Source of the DNA: Candidatus Cloacimonadota bacterium
Lineage (GTDB): Bacteria > Cloacimonadota > Cloacimonadia > Cloacimonadales > TCS61
Length of the DNA: 43,894 nucleotides
Direction of reading: 5' to 3'
NCBI GenBank assembly: GCA_027064945.1
Contig: JAMOPB010000260.1
Span: forward strand, 1-43,894
Shown here: piece by piece, positions 7,543 to 14,423 of the stretch
How positions within the stretch are numbered: the first letter of the stretch is position 1
How the letters are laid out: every line of letters starts with the position of its first letter
Position numbers and translations under genes: made by a program
The notes under the pieces: generated by a model
Told to the model about the DNA's origin: nothing
What the model saw: the letters and a program-made list of their open reading frames with translations, nothing else
Database searches by the model: none

Positions 7543-10500
7543 ATGAAATATTTTTTAAGAACCATTCTCATGGTTTTATTTATAATGCTTGTTTCAATTG
7601 TACACGCGACAGTGAACGTAGATGTTTTAAATTCTAATCAATCAAATCTAAAATTAAAAATCACTAGTAATGATTTTCAAATCGGAGAGAAAAAATTAGC
7701 GGATGGAGAACTATATTCAAAAATAACTCCTAGTTTAGGACAACTTTTACCGGGACAACCGGATTTACCTCAAATTATCAGATGGATAGCAATTCCAAGT
7801 GGAGGGAAAGTAGATGTTAGTTACACAATGAATTCAGGAAAAATTAATACAAATATCAATATAGCACCAGTGCAAAAAGCTTTGCAAGATAGAGCTAATG
7901 CACCCAAACCTGATTTCAAGAAAGATAACGGAGTTTATAATCAAGACGCTTTTTTCCCGCAAGAGCAAGTGAAAATAGAAAAAAGATTTTTCAAAAATGG
8001 GCAAGAATATGCCTTGCTTAAGATTTCACCTTTCCAATATAATCCAAAATCTCAAATTTTAAAGTTTAATTCAGAAATTGATATTGAGATTAATTTTATT
8101 GGAGGAAGAATTTCAGGAAAGGTAAGTAATGTTGCTGTTCTAAATAAGAATATTTTTTCTTCAGAACGTGAGGATAGAAATTACTTAGCAGAGATGATGA
8201 TTATCACTGATACACAATTTGTTGAATCTGTGGAAAATCTTGCTAAGTGGAAAAGAAAATTGGGCATTAAGACAAATATTTTCACGACTCAAGAAATTGG
8301 TGATACTGCTAATGCAATCGAAGAATTTATTGATTCCTATTGCGAGGAAGCCGAAACAATTCCTACTTATTTGTTGCTATTTGGTGATGCTGAATATATT
8401 CCAACTCATTACAAAACAGTTCATCCTTATACAGATGGTAATCAAGGTTACACAGCTGCAGATATCTATTATGCAGACTTTGAAGATGATATGCTTACCG
8501 ATATGGCATTTGGTAGAATTCCTGTAGATACTGTTGCCGAAGCTGATAGTATTATTTCCAGGATTATCCGATATGAAAAAAATCCACCAGCAGAAACAAG
8601 CTTTTATGAAAATGCGATTGCTGCTGCATATTTCCAAGAACAAGATAGTGGGAATGGAATGGCGGAAAGAAGATTTGCTAAAACAAGTGAAGATTTTAGG
8701 AATTTTCTTATTGAAGAAGAAGGTTACGATGTAGAAAGAATTTATATAACCGATTATAGTACAGAACCTCTATATTGGAATGATTCATCGTATGTTTTTG
8801 AAAATGATACTCCGGGAGGAGATTTACCTGAAGAATTAAAAAAGCCGTTTTTCCCATGGGATGGAAATGCTTCGGATATTATTAATTCTGTAAACGAAGG
8901 GAAATTCCTTTTGATGCATCGCGATCATGGATATCGTCAAGGCTGGGGAGATCCGGCATTTAATAATAATAATGTGAATAATATTAACAATAATTTCAAA
9001 ACTCCGATTGTTTGGACAATAAATTGTGAAACCGCTTGGTTTGATAATGAAACAGATGATCCTTCCTGTGGAACTTCCAATGATGCCGAAAGTTTTACGG
9101 AAGCTTGGCTAAGGCACGAAACCGGCGGAAGCGTAGGACTTATTGGTGCTACACGCGTTAGTTATTCCGGGAATAACGACAGATTGGTTTGGGGATTATT
9201 AGATGCAATTTGGCCGGGTTTTTTAGAATGGGCTCAAGCTGATTATCCTGAAAATGAACCAATTTACAGGATGGGAGATGTTATGAACTACGCTAAAGAA
9301 TATCTGTTGACCAGTTATTCTTGGGGAGACGATGTTTTAACTACTTCTTTAGAAGAATTTTCCTATTTTGGTGATCCAACTATGCGCATTTATACTGAAC
9401 AACCTGAAATTATCACTGCTTCTCATGTGCCGCTTGTACCTTTTGGAACGGATGAGATAATAGTAGAAACAAATATGGATGATGCTCTTGTTACATTGGT
9501 TTATGATAATGAAATTGTTGGAATGGCATATTCCGAAAACGGACAAGCAATTTTACAGGTTGATGGATTAAATTCGGAAGGAATAGCAGAAATAACAATT
9601 TCTAAGCATAATTGTGTTCCTTATGTCTCTGAAATAATGGTTGAAGCGGTTGGTGCATATATTATTGCAGAATTGAATAATATTACAGAAAATGGGGAAT
9701 ATATAGATGGATCAATTCAATCTTTGGATTTATTAAATTTTGATCTTAAATTGAATAATATTGGATCAGAGAGTTCTCAAAACTTAGAGTTAATATTAAA
9801 TTGTGAATCGGGATTTGTGGAGATTTTAGATAATCAAGCAGCAACTGAAAGCGCAGCTCTTAATGAAGATATAATTATTGAAAATGCTTTCCAAGTTGAA
9901 TTACTGGAAGGAATAGCTGATAGTACTTATATTCCGTTTGAAGTGATAATCTCTGATGGCGAAAATCAATGGGACAATGAATTTTCTGTATTTGTCCATG
10001 CTGCTAATTTAAAATATCAAGATTATAGCTTAGAGTTTGATGGTGATATTTTCTCACCTGGAGAAACAGCTTCATTATTCTTTGATATCAAAAATGTAGG
10101 AAGTGGATTTGCTTATGAAATAAATTCTGTTTTGGTTTCTGATAATGAATTAGTTACATTCGACGGATTGGATGTGATAGATTTTCTTGCTCCTGATGAT
10201 GTTGCAGAAACTTCCCAAGCTCTGAATATTACGCTTGCAGAAGTCTTTCCTATCGATTCTTTGCTAACTGTACAATTACAAATGATTGATATTGCGGAAT
10301 TGAGTTTTCAAAATCCTCTTTATATATTAATAGGCGTTAAAGGTTATGACTTGGAAAATGAACCTAATTGGAATCATGAATCTATTACTGAAAATTATGG
10401 TGATCAATGGCACTTATCTGACCAAGATAATGTTACACCATTAGGTAATTATTCCTATAAGTTTGGAGACACAGGAGATGGTAATTATGAAACATTGCAA

Positions 10501-11211
10501 CATGGAGCGCTTTATATTCCTGAAGTTGAATTGGAAGCTGGTGCGTTTCTAAGATTTTGGCATAAAATGAATGCAGGTCATCAAATTAACGAAATCTCTT
10601 GGGATGGTGGAATTGTAGAAATATCTGTCGATGGTTCTGACTTTGAACAAATTTATCCGATTGGAGGTTATCCTAATATCCTCTTGAATCTTCCTACTTC
10701 TCCTTTTGATGGTGATACCGAGTTTTATTCTGGCTTCTTTGATTGGGAAGAAGCAGAATTTGATCTTTCCGAATTTCAAGGTAATGCAATTATCAGATTT
10801 GTTTTTGGCTCAGCAAATATGCAAACTTCACTTGGCTGGTTTATCGATGATATCAGAATTGGCTCAAATGGTGAGATTAGTGATGCTGTGGATGATATGG
10901 TAGAATTACCTTTGGGAATTTCGAATTATCCAAATCCTTTCAATATTGCATCAAATAGATCTGCATCAACCAATATCAGATTTAGCGTACCGAATATTGA
11001 CGACGATAAAGCTGTAATTTCTATTTACAATTTAAAAGGACAATTGATTAAAGAGATTACAATAAAAATCCAAGCAAATAAAAGTAGCTTTTATCAGGTT
11101 GCATGGAATGGTGATGACACTAATGATAACAAAGTAAGCAGTGGTATCTATTTTTATCGATTAAAAGTTGGAGAATATTCTGCTTATAATAAAATGATGT
11201 TGATTAAATAA
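7543..11211 (+). CDS. Secreted C25 (gingipain-like) cysteine peptidase with C-terminal sorting module
   Basis: This 1222-residue protein has a signal peptide (1-22, cleavage after VHA). A C25 propeptide-like region spans about 24-215 (QLLPGQPDLPQIIRW; later KFNSEIDIEINF). The peptidase fold spans about 215-630. His462 in HRDHG and Cys495 in TINCETAW lie 33 residues apart, the same spacing as the His211/Cys244 dyad of gingipain RgpB, so this copy looks catalytically competent. Next come Ig/CARDB-like beta domains (about 640-930) and a MAM/immune-inhibitor-like jelly roll (about 932-1115). A FlgD-like C-terminal module (about 1125-1222) carries NYPNPFN, VSSGIYFYRL and a final MMLIK. That module marks cargo sorted to the surface in FCB bacteria. 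A strong hairpin terminator follows. Substrate specificity cannot be read from the sequence. Confidence 0.88.
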   Translation: MKYFLRTILMVLFIMLVSIVHATVNVDVLNSNQSNLKLKITSNDFQIGEKKLADGELYSKITPSLGQLLPGQPDLPQIIRWIAIPSGGKVDVSYTMNSGKINTNINIAPVQKALQDRANAPKPDFKKDNGVYNQDAFFPQEQVKIEKRFFKNGQEYALLKISPFQYNPKSQILKFNSEIDIEINFIGGRISGKVSNVAVLNKNIFSSEREDRNYLAEMMIITDTQFVESVENLAKWKRKLGIKTNIFTTQEIGDTANAIEEFIDSYCEEAETIPTYLLLFGDAEYIPTHYKTVHPYTDGNQGYTAADIYYADFEDDMLTDMAFGRIPVDTVAEADSIISRIIRYEKNPPAETSFYENAIAAAYFQEQDSGNGMAERRFAKTSEDFRNFLIEEEGYDVERIYITDYSTEPLYWNDSSYVFENDTPGGDLPEELKKPFFPWDGNASDIINSVNEGKFLLMHRDHGYRQGWGDPAFNNNNVNNINNNFKTPIVWTINCETAWFDNETDDPSCGTSNDAESFTEAWLRHETGGSVGLIGATRVSYSGNNDRLVWGLLDAIWPGFLEWAQADYPENEPIYRMGDVMNYAKEYLLTSYSWGDDVLTTSLEEFSYFGDPTMRIYTEQPEIITASHVPLVPFGTDEIIVETNMDDALVTLVYDNEIVGMAYSENGQAILQVDGLNSEGIAEITISKHNCVPYVSEIMVEAVGAYIIAELNNITENGEYIDGSIQSLDLLNFDLKLNNIGSESSQNLELILNCESGFVEILDNQAATESAALNEDIIIENAFQVELLEGIADSTYIPFEVIISDGENQWDNEFSVFVHAANLKYQDYSLEFDGDIFSPGETASLFFDIKNVGSGFAYEINSVLVSDNELVTFDGLDVIDFLAPDDVAETSQALNITLAEVFPIDSLLTVQLQMIDIAELSFQNPLYILIGVKGYDLENEPNWNHESITENYGDQWHLSDQDNVTPLGNYSYKFGDTGDGNYETLQHGALYIPEVELEAGAFLRFWHKMNAGHQINEISWDGGIVEISVDGSDFEQIYPIGGYPNILLNLPTSPFDGDTEFYSGFFDWEEAEFDLSEFQGNAIIRFVFGSANMQTSLGWFIDDIRIGSNGEISDAVDDMVELPLGISNYPNPFNIASNRSASTNIRFSVPNIDDDKAVISIYNLKGQLIKEITIKIQANKSSFYQVAWNGDDTNDNKVSSGIYFYRLKVGEYSAYNKMMLIK

Positions 11212-11236
11212 TATTCAATCAATAATAAGTTAAATT

Positions 11237-11265
11237 AAAAGGCGACCGATAGATGGTCGCCTTTT
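11237..11265 (+). terminator. Hairpin terminator after the C25 peptidase gene
   Basis: A perfect 11-base-pair stem (11237-11247 AAAAGGCGACC with 11255-11265 GGTCGCCTTTT) encloses a 7-base loop and lies 25 bases after the stop. The T run is within the stem's 3' arm, and the matching A run could let it act on the other strand too. Confidence 0.85.
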
Positions 11266-11652
11266 GAAGTGTAAAATCCCAAATGTTATTGGTGTAGATT
11301 GTTGCTGCTTGCTATTATCTGAGTATTTCTTATAGTTCTATTCTTAACTTTTCTTAAATCAATTTACTCGTTTCTTGATAAATTCAATATTGTAAATTGT
11401 TACTAAAAAAATGTAACGATTATAGCTTTTTCATTTATTAGTATTGTAAACAATAATAACAATTAGTAAACAAAGTATAATTTGCGATTAAAATTTAACT
11501 GATAAGTATAAGTACAGAATTATTAAATAGAAAGATAATTGTAAAAGAAAAGATTTTCGTAAGAAATATGACAAAAAAAATATTGGATGATTAAAAATAA
11601 ACTAATGAATAGACAATGATAAGTGCTTTAATTAAAAGGGGGAAATAAGGAG

Positions 11653-11670
11653 TCGTTATAAATATAACGA
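11653..11670. promoter_or_regulatory. Candidate activator site: 8+8 palindrome upstream of the pilA promoter
   Basis: TCGTTATA-AA-TATAACGA is a perfect inverted repeat with an 8-base arm. Its centre lies about 84 bases upstream of the transcription start predicted from the -24/-12 element (about 11745). That is where an NtrC/PilR-type enhancer-binding dimer would sit. Binding is inferred; the regulator at 5112-6473 is the obvious candidate. Confidence 0.45.
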
Positions 11671-11718
11671 TTAGTAAGAGATATAATTAATTATTTTTAT
11701 CTTGTTAATCTGATTCTT

Positions 11719-11734
11719 CGGAACAATTATTGCA
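11719..11734 (+). promoter_or_regulatory. pilA: Candidate sigma-54 promoter (-24/-12) for pilA
   Basis: CGGAACAATTATTGCA fits the RpoN consensus TGGCACGNNNNTTGCW: GG and GC have the obligatory 10-base spacing, TTGCA is complete, and A and C of the GGCAC block match; three positions differ (T to C, C to A, G to A). Transcription would start near 11745, giving a leader of about 40 bases before the ATG at 11785. pilA is RpoN-dependent in several bacteria, and a sigma-54 activator is encoded 5 kb upstream here. Confidence 0.6.
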
Positions 11735-11784
11735 AAAGTAATGGAAACTAAAAAAGTTTTTTCAAAATCAAGGAGGAAAAAGTA

Positions 11785-12216
11785 ATGTTGAAAAACTTAA
11801 AAAATCAGAAAGGGTTTAGTCTTGTTGAATTATTGGTAGTGGTAGTAATTATTGCCATATTGGCAGCTATCGCTGTTCCTATTTACATGAGTTATGTAAA
11901 GCAGGCAAGAGCAACCGAGGCACAATCAGCTATCGCAGCAATTAGAAGCGCTTATAGAATTGAGCGTCAAACTTTTGGAACTGTAGAAAACTACACAATT
12001 GAAGATGCATTAAAAGATGCAAAACTTGGTAATCGTACAGAAAAGAACTGGGAATTTGAAGTTATCGGAAACCCACCAAGAACTTACATGGCTACTTCTA
12101 CTGCCGAATTCCCGGGTGGAGAAGGAAAACAGGTGTGGTATGATGTAGAAGCTGCTGAATATCACGGTTATGGTATTGATGAAGATGAACAAGATACAGA
12201 GGAAATTATTGATTAA
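11785..12216 (+). CDS. pilA: Major type IV pilin (prepilin)
   Basis: This 143-residue protein has a short class III leader ending in Gly10, then the mature N-terminus Phe11 with Glu15 at the critical +5 position (GFSLVELLVVVVIIAILAA) and a hydrophobic helix to about residue 33. The globular part has no cysteine pair, unlike many proteobacterial pilins, and ends in a strongly acidic tail (DEDEQDTEEIID). PilD should cleave after Gly10 and methylate Phe11. The protein would form the pilus fibre that PilB extends and PilT retracts. A strong AGGAGG precedes the start. It is the first gene of the pilus locus, behind a sigma-54-type promoter. The separate long leader and best Shine-Dalgarno suggest it is the most highly expressed gene of the set. 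Confidence 0.93.
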   Translation: MLKNLKNQKGFSLVELLVVVVIIAILAAIAVPIYMSYVKQARATEAQSAIAAIRSAYRIERQTFGTVENYTIEDALKDAKLGNRTEKNWEFEVIGNPPRTYMATSTAEFPGGEGKQVWYDVEAAEYHGYGIDEDEQDTEEIID

Positions 12217-12221
12217 TAGTT

Positions 12222-12236
12222 GGAGGATTTTTTTTG
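12222..12236 (+). promoter_or_regulatory. pilT: Ribosome binding site deciding a TTG start for pilT
   Basis: GGAGG at 12222-12226 is 7 bases upstream of TTG at 12234. No in-frame ATG lies between it and the conserved IRELLEF sequence, so pilT appears to use TTG. Confidence 0.75.
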
Positions 12237-13289
12237 ACTATACGCGAACTACTTGAATTTACGGCAGCTGCCAATGCATCTGACTTGCATATTAGTACTG
12301 GATCTACTCCAATGCTTCGTGTGCACGGTCAAATGAAAAAATTGAACCTGCCTAAATCTTCATATGAAGAAGTTAAAGGTCTAATTTATAGTACCATGAA
12401 CGAGTCACAAATTGCTCTGTTCGAGGAAAAACTGGAAATTGACTTTTCAACAAAATTGGATGATGATACTCGTTTCCGTGTAAATGCTTTTCACCAAATC
12501 AATGGTATGGGTGTGGCTTTTCGTCTTATTCCAAATGAGATTAAAAGTTTCGAAGAATTACACCTTCCTGAAATTCTTAGTCGCTTAGCGATGAAAGAAA
12601 ATGGTTTGATTTTGGTGACTGGGCCTACCGGTAGCGGTAAATCAACTACACTGGCAACAATGATTGATCATATTAATGATTCTCGTCATTGCCATATACT
12701 TACAATCGAGGACCCTATCGAATTCGTACATAAAAGTAAGAATTCTTTAATCAACCAACGTGAAATCGGGCATGATTCATGGTCATTTACTGCAGCGCTA
12801 CGTTCTGCTTTACGTGAAGACCCCGATGTAATCTTGGTTGGTGAGATGCGTGACCTTGAAACTGTAAGTTTGGCATTAACTGCTGCTGAAACCGGACACT
12901 TGGTTTTGGCAACATTGCACACAAGTAGTGCAACAAAATCTATCGATAGAATCATCGATATGTTCCCTCGTGAACAGCAAGCTCAGGTTAGATCTATGCT
13001 TTCCGAATCTTTACGTGCTGTTGTAGCTCAGAAGCTATTACCTCGTAAGGATGGAGAAGGTCGTATTCCTGCATTGGAAATTATGATAGCTAACTCTGCT
13101 GTTAAAAACCTGATTCGTGAGGAAAAAACTTATCAGATACCTTCTGTTATCCAAGCTGGAACAAAAGAAGGTATGCAATCTATTGATCAATCTTTGTATA
13201 ACCATGTAATGAATGGTCTTTTGGATCGTCGTGTTGCTGAAGAAGTGGCAGACAATCCTAAGATGTTTATAACAGGGACGGCATTTTAA
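12234..13289 (+). CDS. pilT: PilT, pilus retraction ATPase
   Basis: This is a 351-residue hexameric secretion-type ATPase of usual PilT length. The N-terminal PAS-like domain carries ASDLHI (15-20). Walker A is GPTGSGKST (130-138), the Asp box is TIEDPIEF, Walker B is VGEMRDLET (202-210), and the His box is ATLHT (226-230). The PilT-specific C-terminal pattern AVKNLIREEKTYQI (289-302) separates it from PilB/GspE. It depolymerises the pilus for twitching, adhesion or DNA uptake. It begins with TTG 17 bases after pilA and its stop overlaps the next start (TAATG), so it is read as part of the locus. Having pilT directly behind pilA ties retraction to the major pilin. Assignment is very secure. 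Confidence 0.96.
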   Translation: MTIRELLEFTAAANASDLHISTGSTPMLRVHGQMKKLNLPKSSYEEVKGLIYSTMNESQIALFEEKLEIDFSTKLDDDTRFRVNAFHQINGMGVAFRLIPNEIKSFEELHLPEILSRLAMKENGLILVTGPTGSGKSTTLATMIDHINDSRHCHILTIEDPIEFVHKSKNSLINQREIGHDSWSFTAALRSALREDPDVILVGEMRDLETVSLALTAAETGHLVLATLHTSSATKSIDRIIDMFPREQQAQVRSMLSESLRAVVAQKLLPRKDGEGRIPALEIMIANSAVKNLIREEKTYQIPSVIQAGTKEGMQSIDQSLYNHVMNGLLDRRVAEEVADNPKMFITGTAF

Positions 13290-13774
13290 TGTTAAAAAAT
13301 AAATTTGATTCCGAAGCTGGCTTTGGGATTATCCAAGTTTTGGCAACTCTTGTTATTGCTAGTGTTGCCATTGCTGGACTATTTGTAACAAGTTATTATG
13401 TAAGACAAAAAGCAACTGAAAATTACCATACTAGAGTGGCGATATTACATGCTACCGAAGTTTTGGAAAAGATTAGATGGTTCAACAGAAATAACGAAGG
13501 ACCTGTGGATGTTACCCATATTCCCGGTTTGGCCGGTAATGTTGTTATCGAAAATCGCGATAACCATAATCTTATGGGCATAATTCAAAATCCTCACGTT
13601 TCTTATGGACAAGTTGATCTTATGGTTGCTCCCTATTGTATATATGATGCTGTTACAGTTGAAGTTACCTGGATTGAAGGTGCTGAAGATTCTTATGGCG
13701 AAACTGATAATAAAAGACGCTCTGTAGTTTTACGAGAAGATTATTATCGTAGAGCTGATATTGGAGGTGAATAA
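13289..13774 (+). CDS. Minor pilin-like protein (PilV/GspI-like) lacking Glu5
   Basis: This 161-residue protein has a class III leader: Gly11, then Phe12, then a hydrophobic helix to about residue 34 (FGIIQVLATLVIASVAIAGL). At +5, where almost all pilins have Glu, it has Gln16. The rest is a small globular domain that begins with ATEVLEKIRWF, as in PilV/GspI-type minor pilins. It is translationally coupled on both sides: it starts in the TAATG that ends pilT and ends in the TAATG that opens the next gene. It is probably part of the pilus-initiating or tip complex. Exact type (PilV, PilE-like, GspI) cannot be fixed from sequence alone. Confidence 0.8.
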   Translation: MLKNKFDSEAGFGIIQVLATLVIASVAIAGLFVTSYYVRQKATENYHTRVAILHATEVLEKIRWFNRNNEGPVDVTHIPGLAGNVVIENRDNHNLMGIIQNPHVSYGQVDLMVAPYCIYDAVTVEVTWIEGAEDSYGETDNKRRSVVLREDYYRRADIGGE

Positions 13775-14412
13775 TGGTTAAGAATCAAAAAGGTGTATCC
13801 TTAGTTGAACTTATCGCTGCAATCCCTCTTACAGTTCTGGTTTTTGTCATCCTTACAATGGCTGTTTCAAGTTTTGTAACAACTTATAAGGAAACCAGGC
13901 TTTATTTGCAATTGCAAGATGAACTTTACAATATGGTAGATCTAATACGTCACGGCTATATTGATGAGGATATCGAAGCAAGCGAAGGACTAATAGGGCT
14001 GATGACTGCAAATAAAGTGGAAATTAGTGGAGGCAGAAATATCATGACATTGCGACCTGTAATAATTGCTGAAGGTTTACCTGATGCATATAAAACTACT
14101 TTCTACGCTGATAGCGATGGGAGATTACTTGTTAGTGGTCAATATGGATTGAATAGTTTCCAGGAAACTCAAATATTCCCAAGTAGCAATATGAGAATTG
14201 GGCGTGAATTACAATTTCGATTAATCGATCAAGATGTTTTCACAGTTACCAAAAGAACTACTCATGGGCCTATTATGGTTAAATTACACTTCAAAGGACA
14301 AGTTCGCTTCCGAGAAAAAGAGCTAGGACAAAATCCTCTTGAAGATAAGAAATTGAATACAAGGATTGTTGAGTATAATACATCAGTCTTTGTTGGAAAC
14401 ACAAAAGGTTAG
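13774..14412 (+). CDS. Minor pilin-like protein (PilW/GspJ-like)
   Basis: This 212-residue protein has a short leader MVKNQKG, cleavage after Gly7, mature Val8 and a conserved Glu12 at +5 (VSLVELIAAIPLTVLVF), so it should be processed by PilD and assemble normally. Val at +1 instead of Phe is tolerated in minor pilins. The size and the long helix followed by a beta-rich domain resemble PilW/GspJ. It overlaps the previous gene by one base (TAATG) and lies 11 bases before the next (AAGGAG at 14411-14416). The three minor-pilin-like genes form a coupled set that would build the tip complex. Confidence 0.8.
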   Translation: MVKNQKGVSLVELIAAIPLTVLVFVILTMAVSSFVTTYKETRLYLQLQDELYNMVDLIRHGYIDEDIEASEGLIGLMTANKVEISGGRNIMTLRPVIIAEGLPDAYKTTFYADSDGRLLVSGQYGLNSFQETQIFPSSNMRIGRELQFRLIDQDVFTVTKRTTHGPIMVKLHFKGQVRFREKELGQNPLEDKKLNTRIVEYNTSVFVGNTKG

Positions 14413-14423
14413 AAGGAGTAAAT

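Larger units (their letters stand above)
11266..11784 (+). other. Long leader/regulatory gap upstream of pilA
   Basis: This stretch of 519 bases without a credible gene is very A+T-rich. It contains the palindrome at 11653-11670, the sigma-54-type element at 11719-11734 and a strong Shine-Dalgarno (AAGGAGG, 11770-11776). The 9-mer TAACGATTA occurs twice, at 11414-11422 and at 11665-11673 overlapping the palindrome, so an additional upstream half-site is possible. Nothing else with clear structure was found; the 11270-11400 part holds no recognised signal. Confidence 0.6.

Noticed and set aside
8219..8734. Two short + strand open frames inside the C25 peptidase gene
   Set aside because: The main frame is intact through this region and encodes conserved C25 sequence; the alternative frames have no domain or start signal and do not indicate a frameshift.
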